Source: Sitta carolinensis
Lineage: Eukaryota > Chordata > Aves > Passeriformes > Sittidae
Reading direction: 5' to 3'
Assembly (NCBI GenBank): GCA_032173965.1
Contig: CM063299.1
Span: 62,001 to 126,000 of the forward strand
DNA: 64,000 nucleotides
Of this stretch, positions 38,201 to 45,799 are shown piece by piece. The notes under the pieces are model-generated. The model did no database searches and was not told the DNA's origin. It worked only from the letters and a program-made list of their open reading frames with translations. Each line of letters starts with the position of its first letter. Position 1 is the first letter of the stretch. The position numbers and the translations under genes were made by a program.

Positions 38201-39691
38201 TTAATAATTTCTTCGATTTTCTGGACATATCTCCTCAATTCTTTTTGCAGACGCCAGACTTCCTGCATATTTTGATGTTCTTTTGTATTTAAATTTGGCT
38301 TTCGGTCCGGTCCTGTGTCACGAGTGGGTGGAGAGTCCCAAACAGGTGGTGTTGGCTTTCCCTCCTTAAGCAGGCAGAGAGAAACGTTGGCCTCAGAGGC
38401 GGCAGACACCCCTTGGGAAGGCTGGCTGAGCCTCTGCTGACACGCCAAGCAAGTCTGAGACTTCAGCGCATTTTTATTTCCTTGACTTGCAAATCCTTCA
38501 GTCTTCTGCTGTTGTAATTTCTGGGTCCACAACGGTGCACTGACCACATCTCCAAATACCTGCTGTTCTACTTGTTCTTCGAGACGTCTTTGTTTGATGT
38601 CCCTTCTTGCCAGCTGAACAGCCAATTTCAGTCTCTCTTCAGATACCTCTGAGAACATCCCAGAGCTTCTCAGGCTGGGGTCCTCACTTCCAGCTTCATT
38701 TCTCTGATCACTGGATGACTTCAGCTTTTCTATTATAATTGGACGGGGGTAAGAGAATCTGAGAGCCAAGTTCTCTGGAACTGCAGGAACATTTCTATTA
38801 AACTGGAGCTGTTCAAAGTATAAAAAAAACCCCCCGATGTTATACAGAACATTATACACAGGTGATGCAACTCTGTCATGATGGCACCATTTTGGATTTG
38901 TGCAGAAGAGAGTGCTAACAGCACACCAACGTCTTCATTGTTGCTAAGCAGTGCTCAGAGGGCAAGGCCTTTTCTGCCTCTCACCACTGAGGAGCCTGGG
39001 GGTGGGCAAGAAGCTAGAGAGGAAACAACTGAATGGCTGAACCCAACTGATAAAAGGGATATTCCACACCCTGTGGCATCATGCTCAGCAGTAAAAGCTG
39101 CAGGGAAGGAGAAAGGGAAGACTGGTGACAGCATTTGTCTTCCTGAGTCACTGTTATGTGTGCTGAAGTTGTGGAAATGGCTGAACTCCCACCTGCTGAT
39201 GGGATGTAGAGAATGAATTTCTTATTTTTCTTTGTTTGTGCACACAAACAGGAAAGCATTTGCTTCTCCGTTAACCTGCCTTTATCACAACCCATCACTT
39301 TTCTTACTTTTCACCTTCCAGTTCTCTTCCCCATCCCAACTGGGAGAGAGTGAGCAAGTGGCTGCATGCTCAGCTGCCTACTGGGATTGAACCACAACAG
39401 ACAATTAAGAACAATTACACATACACATACATGTGATCTCTATCCTTACGAAAGGACAGTGTCAAGATAATAATATGGCAGCATGAGAAAAGCTAGTACA
39501 ACACTCCCTGCTGGGCTCTCTCACGATATGGGTCAGAGTCATCTTTTTGTTACAATCACGAAGAAAACCAATTCAGCATCGCTACAGACGGCAAGCGGTA
39601 CCTTTGTTTGCGAAGCTTTATCTTCATTCCTGTACCGCCGGGTGGTGAATGCAAACGCATCCTCAGACACCGCTGTCTTGCTCGGTCCCAT
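29130..39691 (-). CDS. KIAA0753: KIAA0753 (moonraker/OFIP) centriolar satellite protein
   Basis: Centrosome and centriolar-satellite protein known to bind OFD1 and FOR20 and to be needed for centriole duplication and ciliogenesis. Fourteen exons join in frame: 39691-39602, 38808-38196, 37701-37598, 37313-37251, 36412-36197, 35106-34896, 33851-33652, 33192-33023, 32013-31926, 31727-31557, 30563-30482, 29831-29711, 29573-29349 and 29247-29130. They give about 823 residues. Landmarks: LQFNRNVP near the N-terminus, [18 protein letters not shown] coiled coil, [18 protein letters not shown], and the C-terminal [17 protein letters not shown] and [18 protein letters not shown]. The human protein is 967 residues; most of the deficit falls between exons 8 and 9, where a human coiled-coil block was not found. 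Identity rests on recalled human protein plus synteny. Confidence 0.92.
29349..29573 (-). CDS. KIAA0753: KIAA0753 coding exon 13
   Basis: 225 nt from acceptor TTTCCAG to donor GTATAT. Encodes [20 protein letters not shown] to the conserved [20 protein letters not shown] block. Confidence 0.95.
29711..29831 (-). CDS. KIAA0753: KIAA0753 coding exon 12
   Basis: 121 nt from acceptor CTTCTAG to donor GTAAGT. Encodes [20 protein letters not shown] through [21 protein letters not shown] matches human LSPHPIRITK. Confidence 0.92.
30482..30563 (-). CDS. KIAA0753: KIAA0753 coding exon 11
   Basis: 82 nt from acceptor ACCACAG to donor GTAATG. Encodes [20 protein letters not shown] then WDQGDRM, corresponding to human [20 protein letters not shown]. 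Confidence 0.88.
31557..31727 (-). CDS. KIAA0753: KIAA0753 coding exon 10
   Basis: 171 nt ending at a GTAAGA donor. Encodes [20 protein letters not shown], then AQELWSMDQ and [12 protein letters not shown], matching human LDDFLEDCASELW and MMRRMEEME. The acceptor is a TAG-CAG tandem (NAGNAG), so the exon may begin at 31730 with one extra Gln. Confidence 0.93.
31926..32013 (-). CDS. KIAA0753: KIAA0753 coding exon 9
   Basis: 88 nt from acceptor TTTGTGCAG to donor GTAGTA. Encodes [20 protein letters not shown] then SEPPLDRTQ. Only this frame is open. Conservation is low, so the assignment rests on splice sites and frame with both neighbours. Confidence 0.72.
32173..32203 (-). CDS. Possible KIAA0753 31-nt micro-exon (uncertain)
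   Basis: A CTTTGCAG acceptor and AAG/GTAACG donor enclose 31 nt. One frame reads [11 protein letters not shown] and leads correctly into exon 9; it resembles human EEMYRLQQLS. However, 31 nt breaks frame unless another exon of length 2 modulo 3 lies between it and exon 8, and none was found. Listed as a candidate only. Confidence 0.35.
33023..33192 (-). CDS. KIAA0753: KIAA0753 coding exon 8
   Basis: 170 nt from acceptor TTTTAAG to donor GTATGT. Encodes [20 protein letters not shown] and a basic proline-containing stretch [20 protein letters not shown], ending SPK. Leaves in phase 2. Confidence 0.88.
33652..33851 (-). CDS. KIAA0753: KIAA0753 coding exon 7
   Basis: 200 nt from acceptor ATATTTCAG to donor GTATGG, in frame with exons 6 and 8. 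Encodes [20 protein letters not shown] through [15 protein letters not shown]. An inner acceptor (CTTCAG, exon start 33776) also keeps frame and would give a 125-nt exon. The longer form is preferred because [11 protein letters not shown] resembles the human LLADKYQPDT segment. Confidence 0.75.
34896..35106 (-). CDS. KIAA0753: KIAA0753 coding exon 6
   Basis: 211 nt from acceptor GGTGCAG to donor GTTTGT. Encodes [20 protein letters not shown] and a basic stretch with [15 protein letters not shown]. Leaves in phase 1. Confidence 0.88.
36197..36412 (-). CDS. KIAA0753: KIAA0753 coding exon 5
   Basis: 216 nt from acceptor TTTTCCAG to donor GTAGGA, phase 0 both sides. Encodes [20 protein letters not shown] through [20 protein letters not shown] to [14 protein letters not shown] [10 protein letters not shown]. 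Among the best conserved parts of the protein. Confidence 0.95.
37251..37313 (-). CDS. KIAA0753: KIAA0753 coding exon 4
   Basis: 63 nt, 21 codons: [20 protein letters not shown] and a final K, phase 0 both sides. The acceptor is ATAAAAAG with the pyrimidine tract displaced upstream; the donor is GTAAGA. Confidence 0.9.
37598..37701 (-). CDS. KIAA0753: KIAA0753 coding exon 3
   Basis: 104 nt from acceptor TTTTTTAG to donor GTGGGA. Encodes GREREL, then [20 protein letters not shown] and [22 protein letters not shown] is identical to the human segment as recalled. Coiled-coil region. Confidence 0.93.
38196..38808 (-). CDS. KIAA0753: KIAA0753 coding exon 2 (large exon)
   Basis: 613 nt from acceptor TTGAACAG to donor GTATAA. 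Begins [20 protein letters not shown], contains [20 protein letters not shown], and ends in a helical stretch [20 protein letters not shown]. The middle is low-conservation polar sequence. Confidence 0.93.
39602..39691 (-). CDS. KIAA0753: KIAA0753 coding exon 1
   Basis: ATG at 39691-39689 encodes [13 protein letters not shown] and ends ASQTK at a GTACCG donor, 30 codons, phase 0. The MGP start and joining to LQFNRN agree with the human N-terminus. The middle of the exon is divergent. Confidence 0.85.
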
Positions 39692-40070
39692 CTCACCGGC
39701 TTGAGAGCAAATCCCGCTATTGTCCCTTACTTCTCGCAGTGAATGCGAGAGCAATAAAGCGTTATTTCAGACTTGCAAAAACCATCCCGAGTCTCATGTG
39801 AGTAACAAAGGGAGAATCAGCCCAAGGAGCCGCAGAGAGAAGATCGGGGCGGCCTCTCTGCAACCGCCACGGGCCGCGGCTGCTCCCGCCCGGCGCCCTC
39901 CCGGCGGCCCGGGCGCTGCCGCACGGGAGAGGGGACGGAGGGAGAGGGGACGGAGGGAGAGCGACCCGGAACACGGCGGGACCCTCCGGGCGCCGTTCGA
40001 ACCCGGACCCGCCGCCGCCGAGGCCGCCGGGAGGGCGCGGAGCTACGGCGGCCGCGCGGGGCCGGAGAGG

Positions 40071-40494
40071 CCGGGCCGGGGCCGGGGCCGGGCCGGGCCG
40101 GGGCGGGGCCGGGGCGGGGGCCGGCGGGCGGGGGCCGGGGGCGGGGGGCAGGGGCGGGGCCGGGCCGGGCGCGGGGCGGGGCCGGGGCCGGCGGGCCGGG
40201 GCGGGGCAGGGGCCGGGGCGGGGCAGGGGCGGGGCCGGGGCCGGGGCGGGGCCGGGGCCGGGCGGGGCAGGGGCGGGACCGGGCCGGGGCGGGGCCGGGG
40301 CCGGGGCGGGGCCGGGGGCGGGGGGCCGGGGCGGGGCCGGGGCCGGGGCGGGGACCGGGCGGGGCGGGGCGGGGCGGGGCGGGGCGGGGGCCGGGGCCGG
40401 GGCGGGACCGGGCCGGGGCAGGGGCCGGGGGGGGCCGGGGCGGGGCCGGGGGCAGGGGCCGGGCCGGGGCAGGGGCCGGGGCGGGGCCGGGCCG
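40071..40494 (+). repeat. G-rich GGGGCCGGGGC-type tandem repeat
   Basis: About 420 bp made almost wholly of GGGGCC, GGGGC, GGGCC and CAGGGGCC units on the plus strand. It includes a clean (GGGGC) run of six to seven copies near 40355-40389. Many runs of four or more G make G-quadruplexes possible. Ends about 65 bp before the TXNDC17 ATG. It generates very long artefactual ORFs on both strands. Confidence 0.95.
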
Positions 40495-40560
40495 TAGGTG
40501 GGCGGGGCCGGAGCCGGGCCGGGCGCGGGCGGGGCCGACGGAACCTCCGCCGCTGCCGCC

Positions 40561-40701
40561 ATGGGCTGGGAGGAGGTGCAGGTCCGCGGGTACGCGGAGT
40601 TCGTGCGGACGGCGCAGAGCTACCACGGCCGGCCCATCTTCGCGCTCTTCTGCGGCGATAAGGACGCCGAGGGCAGGAGCTGGTGTCCCGACTGCGTGAC
40701 G
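40561..40701 (+). CDS. TXNDC17: TXNDC17 exon 1 (WCPDC active site)
   Basis: 47 codons: [20 protein letters not shown] to RSWCPDCVT, donor GTGAGG at 40702. Contains both redox cysteines. CpG-island sequence throughout. Confidence 0.95.
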
Positions 40702-42395
40702 GTGAGGCCGGCGGGGGAGCGCCCTGCCCGCGGCACGGGCCCTGTTGGTGCCGGAGAAGCCGGAGGGGCCCCGGGTGCCTTCCCGGCATCGCCGGGCGGG
40801 CCCAGCAGCCGCAGGGCCGCTGCCGGGCTGCGGGCGCAGTTTCCCCTGGTGAGGGGGCGCGCTGAGCGGGCTGCTGGCGGAGGCCGATACGCGGCCCGGC
40901 AGGCAGACTGACGGAGCCCTGCCGTCCGTGTCCGGCGGCAGCAGGGAAAGCGTTCTCAGAAATGACCGAACTGCCTGGGCTTTACGTGTCTGAGCAGGTC
41001 CCAGGATGCGGTATGGAACAGTCGCCCTGCAAGGCTGCCACACCCAGGACAGGACAGGACGAGTGTTTCTCTTGGTGTTAGAGAGGAAATTGGCCTTTAC
41101 TCAAACACAAGTCCAGTCAGCGTTGGAGCATGTAATAAACTGAAAAACTTGTGGATAGCCAGGCGAAACGAAATACCGATCTCTAACTAAAGCGGACAAA
41201 ACATTAATTAGCAGACTTGCTGGTCCAAGTAAATCCATGTGATTCTGTAGCATAAGTATTAAGTACTGACAGATTTTAAAAATTATTTTCTAGCTGAGCC
41301 AATCGTGAGGAGGGAACTTCATAACCTGCCTGATGAGTCAGTTTTCATCTACTGTCTAGTAGGAGATAGAGCCTAGTAAGTACCTTTGAATGCTGGCAAA
41401 TCGGATGACTTTGCTCTGTTAGTGAATTGGTTGTTAACAAATTTTACAAAACGGACTGAGCTGTCCTTTTCTATAATGAGTCAATCATTTTTTGAGGTCT
41501 TCACCATCTCTGCATGCTTGTTTTGAGAAGGGGGTTGGGAAGGTGTGAGGCAAACGCCTTTGAATCATTATGAAGCTGTTTTAACTTCAAAATGCCTCTA
41601 CAAGCTGTGCTTAACACCTTCTTTCTGAACAGCTGGAAGGATCCCAACAATGAATTTCGGAGGAATCTGAAACTAACAGGAGTGCCTACACTACTTAAAT
41701 ACGGAACAGTAAGTGATGTGTTGTATGATCTGGATCTATAGGCATTGAGATGGGGACCTCGCAGGAATTTAGGACTGTAAATGAATTAATGACGTGTATT
41801 CCTTGAGAACCCTCTCTTGTTCAAGGAGACCAGAGCATTCTGAACAGCTCTTCTGCTCCCTATTTCTCACTCAAACAGTTCCTAAGAAGAGAACCATTCT
41901 GCTTCTTGTGTACTGTCTATAATAAACATGCAGTAAAGAGAATATGAGGACTGGCTCATAGTGCTCGAGGGGTTGAGAAGCTCCTTAGCTACATATTGCT
42001 AATGTTTCTGCTTTGCAGCTCCTCAGCTTTTGAGAAATCCAATCACTGAACTAGGGGAGTGAAACAATTTATGAGCAGTACACTCGATTTAGACTGCAGT
42101 TCAAGTTGTAGCTTGTACATGATAGCTAAACTAGCAGTTACTTTCTTAGAAATGCCTCTTCCAAGGCCAGAAAACCCTCAGGAATGTTTCAATTATTATT
42201 ACCTTTCTTGTTCCACCCCCACTACCTCACTCTCCAAGACAACAGTTCCTGGCTGTGGCTAATGGTAGTATGTACCAATAGCTCTTGGCTAGAACAGGCT
42301 TTTTAATTGTGACCTTTTCCTTTCAGCCTCAGAAGCTGGTCGAAGAAGAATGTTTTAAAGCAGAGCTTGTGCGTATGTTGTTTACTGAAGACTAA
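40561..42395 (+). CDS. TXNDC17: TXNDC17 (TRP14) thioredoxin-like protein
   Basis: Cytosolic 14-kDa thioredoxin-fold protein; the family is reduced by thioredoxin reductase 1 and reduces selected disulfides including cystine. Exons: 40561-40701, 41294 (or 41299)-41375, 41633-41708 and 42327-42395. The protein has the family active site WCPDC at residues 41-45, [20 protein letters not shown], the cis-proline segment GVPTLLKYG, and ends MLFTED. About 120-122 residues (human 123). Anomaly: exon 1 ends in phase 0, but exon 2 from its best acceptor needs one more base to keep AEPIV in frame. See findings. Divergent from KIAA0753, convergent with MED31. Confidence 0.94.
41294..41375 (+). CDS. TXNDC17: TXNDC17 exon 2
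   Basis: Acceptor ATTTTCTAG, then two bases and [20 protein letters not shown] followed by LVGDRAY, donor GTAAGT. An in-frame alternative acceptor (CTGAG, exon start 41299) would avoid the phase conflict with exon 1 but delete two conserved residues. Confidence 0.88.
41633..41708 (+). CDS. TXNDC17: TXNDC17 exon 3
   Basis: 76 nt from acceptor CTGAACAG to donor GTAAGT. Encodes [20 protein letters not shown] then LKYGT, containing the structural cis-proline. Confidence 0.96.
42327..42395 (+). CDS. TXNDC17: TXNDC17 exon 4
   Basis: Acceptor CCTTTCAG, then [22 protein letters not shown] and TAA at 42393-42395. Confidence 0.96.
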   Translation, partial: PQKLVEEECFKAELVRMLFTED

Positions 42396-42587
42396 AGCCC
42401 TCATCAGTCAATCATTGATGAAGATGGTAATCTCAATTACTGCAGTGTCCTTTCAAGGAATCACTGACCTTTGTTAGAACTTTTATGATTAGTTACTTTG
42501 GACTAGTAATAAATGTCCTGAAATTCTGGGTCCAAACCTTACACTAAAATCTTACAACAAAAAAATGTATCTTCCCTTTCATGTCCA

Positions 42588-42593
42588 AATAAA
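42588..42593 (+). promoter_or_regulatory. TXNDC17 poly(A) signal
   Basis: AATAAA about 190 bp past the stop codon. A second AATAAA lies upstream at 42508-42513. Either would give a short 3' UTR ending before 42.63 kb. Confidence 0.6.
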
Positions 42594-42619
42594 CTTGAGT
42601 TTGTGAACAATTTCTTTTC

Positions 42620-42950
42620 AAAGGAGCTGAGCTCATGTTAGAAACTGAGATTACCCTACACTTACTGAAGTGTAACTGCAAAGCTACAGTGAGTAAGGAG
42701 GAAGAGGAGAAACAGAAAACTTCTTTCCTAGGAAAGACCTTTGCTTGTTCCAGAGCTATAAGTAGCAGGGAGTTCTTAATGACATTTTAAGACATATCAT
42801 TATTCTCCAGGGAAAAGGCTTCCTAGGAACAGCCTTTGGAGCTACAGTTTTTATACATACTTATTAAGTAACAAATCTAGGTTTTGTTTTCAAAATCAAG
42901 AGGAATCAGTAACTATTGTAGTAAAGCTCTTACAAAATTTGTCCATGCTA
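42620..42950. other. Gap between convergent TXNDC17 and MED31 3' ends
   Basis: About 330 bp between the two genes' poly(A) signals. No gene or repeat is apparent. Confidence 0.6.
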
Positions 42951-42968
42951 TAAAATAAATTGCAGATG

Positions 42969-42974
42969 TTTATT
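42969..42974 (-). promoter_or_regulatory. MED31 poly(A) signal
   Basis: AATAAA on the minus strand about 165 bp downstream of the MED31 stop codon, the first such signal past it. Confidence 0.6.
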
Positions 42975-43137
42975 AGTCTTTAAAAGAGTTGATGAAACAA
43001 AAACAACCCCAGTCACTTGACAAATTCAAATAAAAGGGACACACATCCAGAGCCAAGCTTACACAAGGCTTCATTCCTCTCCTGTAAATACTTCACTAAC
43101 ACAAAGTACACCTCATCATCACTCCTCCACACGCTTT

Positions 43138-43330
43138 TCATTTTACAGAGGTGTTGTTTTGTTGTTGCTGCTCGGCCAGTGCCTGCTGGAGGCGCATCCT
43201 TTTCCGGGAATAGTGCTGCCAGTGGAGGATCTGCTGCTCGTCGATAAATTTGGCACACTGAGCATTGACCAGTTCTTTGCGGAAATGTTCATACTGGAGC
43301 AGCTCCAGCATGTGCAAACATTGAGGATAC
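43138..43330 (-). CDS. MED31: MED31 exon 4
   Basis: Acceptor TTCCCCAG, then YPQCLHMLELLQYEHFRKEL through RKRMRLQQALAEQQQQNN to TSVK and TGA at 43140-43138. Confidence 0.98.
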
Positions 43331-45130
43331 CTGGGGAAAAATAAACACGCTTTAATACAGGTTTTTACAAGGAACAATCAATCTAGAGTCTGCAGTAGTT
43401 CTGTGGGTCATTATTTTAGTTTTCACTCGTATGTGCTTTACCTAAGTGTGAAATCACTTCAGCCTGCACACGGACTTGGTAACTGCAACATCAGGCCAGG
43501 AAACAAGGAATCCAGTCCCAGTAATAAATGCACATTCCTGCTTGCTTAGAGTAGCTTCCCCAATGGCTTGGTTTGATAGACCAAATCCATAGCAATTACA
43601 ATGCCTGTTTCCAGAGCCCAATTAGAGGAGATGACCAAAACCATTTTCCAGAAAACTGAAGGAATTTGCACACTTGCAAAACCACAACGTCACCCTTTGT
43701 CTCATGTAAGCATCAATAATGCAAAATTCATCTTAAAATGCACTTAACTGCTTTTTTACCCTAACATTCAATAGCTTGATTTTAAACCAATCGAAAGTGC
43801 AGATTAAGGATTTAAAGGAATATTCTCTGCAAAACTCGTGGGATTTTTTTAATTCTGTCCATTGCTGCTACACGTGGACTATTGCCAAAAGGAAAATCTA
43901 CATTGCATATAAACATAATCTTGCATAATCTATGTTGCAGGGAGGACAAAAGTAACATTACAGGTAGAAATGAAACCCTGCTGCTGTACAGTATGTAAAA
44001 TGAGGTAAATGCCAAACCATTAAAATGCAGGAACTTAAAGAAAATTAGCACTTACTTCAGGTATTTTGCATATTCAGGTTCTTTCCAATAAAGTAAATAT
44101 TTAAGATAATTTACAAAAGCTTTATCTTTGAAGTAGCCTCTTTGTGCAAGAACTGAAATAAAATGACAAATAAGGAATTGTCGGTTACAGATGGGTGAAA
44201 AAAATCTGCACACTTGAAAAAAACTCACAAGGTCAAAACTTTCTAATTACAATCAAATTTCAATAATTTATATTTGGAAGAAAAAAAAAAAAGATACAGG
44301 GCAAAATAAGATTTTAAGAAAATATTAAGAAAACAGATTAGTCTCATCTCCCTTGCAGTTTGCATCTTTCATTGAATGGAACAGCTTTTTGAAACAAGAA
44401 AATTTTGACTGTAGCATTAAAATTAGCACATTAAAAAACATCATTAAACTATGTTAACTCCTGGTTATTTATTTTAAGTACTCACAGTTGAGGTAATTTG
44501 GATTTGCCAGACATTGAACAAACTCCAGCTCCAGCTGGAATCTAAGTCGATTTCCTGTATCATCTGAGTCAAGAAAAAAACCAGTTAGAAATGGGCCCAC
44601 ATAACAGATAGAAACTCATCGCGGTGCGGGTGTCACCCGGGACCAAGGCGGGCTGGGCGAGGGCCACGGACGGCGGCAGCGAACGGCACAGGGTCCGGCC
44701 AGGGCAAGCAGGGCAGAGGGAGAGGAAAGGGAAAGGAGAGCGCAGGGAAAGGAGAGCGGAGGGAAAGGAGAGCGGAGGAAGGAGAGCGGAGGCCTGCGGG
44801 GCTGCGGGCTCGGAGGAGCCCGTGCGGCCTCTCCCGGGCCCGTGCGGTCCCGTCAGACGGGGGCCTCGGCAGCTGCGACAGCGGCCCCTCGGCACGGACA
44901 CGGCGGTCCTGCCCGGCCCCGCTAAGGCCACACGGGCCTCGCTCCGGCCCCGCTGCGGCCCGCCCCGCTCCGGCCCCGCTCCGGCCGCGCGCCACACAGC
45001 CTCGCTCCGCCCCGCTGCGGCCCGCTCCCGCTCCGGCCCCGCTCCCGCTCCGGCCCCGCTCCGGCCCCGCTCCGCCCCGCTCCGGCCCCGCTGCGGCCCC
45101 GCTCCCGCTCCGGCCCGCACCTGCGTCCAT
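43138..45130 (-). CDS. MED31: MED31 Mediator subunit 31 (Soh1)
   Basis: Subunit of the middle module of Mediator, the RNA polymerase II coactivator; nuclear. Four exons: 45130-45121, 44563-44486, 44152-44056 and 43330-43138, giving 125 residues. The Soh1 domain fills nearly all of it: GNRLRFQLELEFVQCLANPN, YLNFLAQRGYFKDKAFVNYL, KYLLYWKEPEYAKYLKYPQC and the FRKELVNAQCAKFIDEQQIL segment, ending in a Gln-rich tail QQQQNNTSVK. Almost identical to human over this range. The start MDAD corresponds to the human internal Met (METD), so this form lacks the short human extension before it; no upstream in-frame ATG is seen immediately 5'. Confidence 0.96.
44056..44152 (-). CDS. MED31: MED31 exon 3
   Basis: 97 nt from acceptor TATTTCAG to donor GTAAGT. 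Encodes LAQRGYFKDKAFVNYLKYLL then YWKEPEYAKYL. Confidence 0.97.
44486..44563 (-). CDS. MED31: MED31 exon 2
   Basis: 78 nt from acceptor TTGACTCAG to donor GTGAGT. Encodes DTGNRLRFQLELEFVQCLAN then PNYLN. Confidence 0.96.
44716..44796. repeat. 17-bp purine tandem repeat (GGGAAAGGAGAGCGGAG)
   Basis: About four imperfect copies of a GGGAAAGGAGAGC(G/A)GAG unit in MED31 intron 1. Confidence 0.85.
44938..45118. repeat. CCGGCCCCGCT-type degenerate repeat
   Basis: About 180 bp of alternating CCCGCTCCGGCC and CCCGCTGCGGCC units directly inside the MED31 exon 1 donor. Low-complexity GC DNA. Confidence 0.85.
45121..45130 (-). CDS. MED31: MED31 coding exon 1
   Basis: ATG GAC GCA G, ten coding bases before a GTGCGG donor, phase 1. 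Short, but it joins exon 2 as M-D-A-D-D-T-G-N-R, matching human METDDAGNR. Confidence 0.85.
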
Positions 45131-45214
45131 GGCCGGGGCGCGCCCAGCGGCGGCGGCGAGCGCCCCCTTGCGGCCTGGCGAAATGCAGCGCTAAGCACGC
45201 TGGGAGCGCAGAGC

Positions 45215-45231
45215 CCGTTGCATAGCAACGG
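45215..45231. promoter_or_regulatory. RFX X-box-like site upstream of MED31
   Basis: CCGTTGCATAGCAACGG has perfect 7-bp inverted arms around ATA. Its core GTTGCATAGCAAC fits the RFX X-box (GTNRCC, short spacer, RGYAAC) with one deviation. It lies about 85 bp upstream of the MED31 ATG, inside the CpG island. Binding is inferred. Confidence 0.6.
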
Positions 45232-45256
45232 CGGAGGCGGCCCGGCGGAGGCGGGG

Positions 45257-45470
45257 CCCGTGTCCGTGCCCGTGCCGTGCCCTGTCCGTGCCGTGTCCGT
45301 GCCCTGCCCGTGCCCGTGTCCGTGTCCGTGCCCGTGCCCGTGCCGGTCCGTGCCCGTGCCCGTGTCCGTGCCCGTGCCCGTGCCCGTGTCCGTGCCCGTC
45401 CCGTGCCCGTGCCCGTGTCCGTGCCCGTGCCGTGTCCGTGCCCGTGCCCGTGCCCGTGTCCGTCCGTCCC
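45257..45470. repeat. CCGTGC/CCGTGT hexanucleotide repeat
   Basis: About 210 bp made almost entirely of CCGTGC and CCGTGT hexamers with occasional one- or two-base slips, about 130 bp upstream of the MED31 ATG. Confidence 0.96.
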
Positions 45471-45540
45471 GGCGGCAGCGCGGGTGGGTCCCTCGGTTCA
45501 GCGCCGCTCCTGCGGTGGATGCGGCTCTCGGGGCCGTTGG

Positions 45541-45594
45541 TTCCCGGTTTTGTTCCCGGTTTGTTCCCGGGTTTATTCCCGGGTTTGCTCCCGG
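45541..45594. repeat. TTCCCGGTTT(T)G short tandem repeat
   Basis: Five successive units of 11-13 bp: TTCCCGGTTTTG, TTCCCGGTTTG, TTCCCGGGTTTA, TTCCCGGGTTTG and CTCCCGG. Confidence 0.92.
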
Positions 45595-45799
45595 CCCTGT
45601 GCTGACACGCAGTCCTTCCCGCTCGTCCCTAGGCGCTGGCAGGCGCCCCTGGAGCACGCCCGGGGCAGTTCAAGGGCTGGGTTCGGGCTGCGAGCGCTCG
45701 GCCCTGGGGCCGAGCACGGCTGGCAGCGTTCGCCCACTGCCGCGGGTGAGGGAGCCGCGCCTGCAGGTCACAGCAGCAGGGCATGGAGTACCGCTCTTG

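Larger units (their letters stand above)
39840..40930. promoter_or_regulatory. Bidirectional CpG island promoter, KIAA0753/TXNDC17
   Basis: The start codons of KIAA0753 (39691, minus) and TXNDC17 (40561, plus) are 870 bp apart and diverge. The space is almost entirely G+C-rich, CpG-dense sequence, including a long G-rich repeat. Head-to-head arrangement implies a shared promoter; exact start sites and TATA or initiator elements were not identified. Confidence 0.8.
44600..45780 (-). promoter_or_regulatory. CpG island around MED31 exon 1
   Basis: Very GC-rich, CpG-dense sequence on both sides of the MED31 ATG. It contains several tandem repeats and an RFX X-box-like site. Long ORFs on both strands are products of base composition and hexamer repeats. 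Confidence 0.78.

Noticed and set aside
39720..41043. Very long ORFs on both strands (313, 266, 408 and 248 codons) over the KIAA0753/TXNDC17 promoter
   Set aside because: They translate the GGGGCC-type repeat into Gly/Arg/Ala or Pro/Ala runs; stops are scarce because of GC content. No domain, and real exons of two genes sit inside the region.
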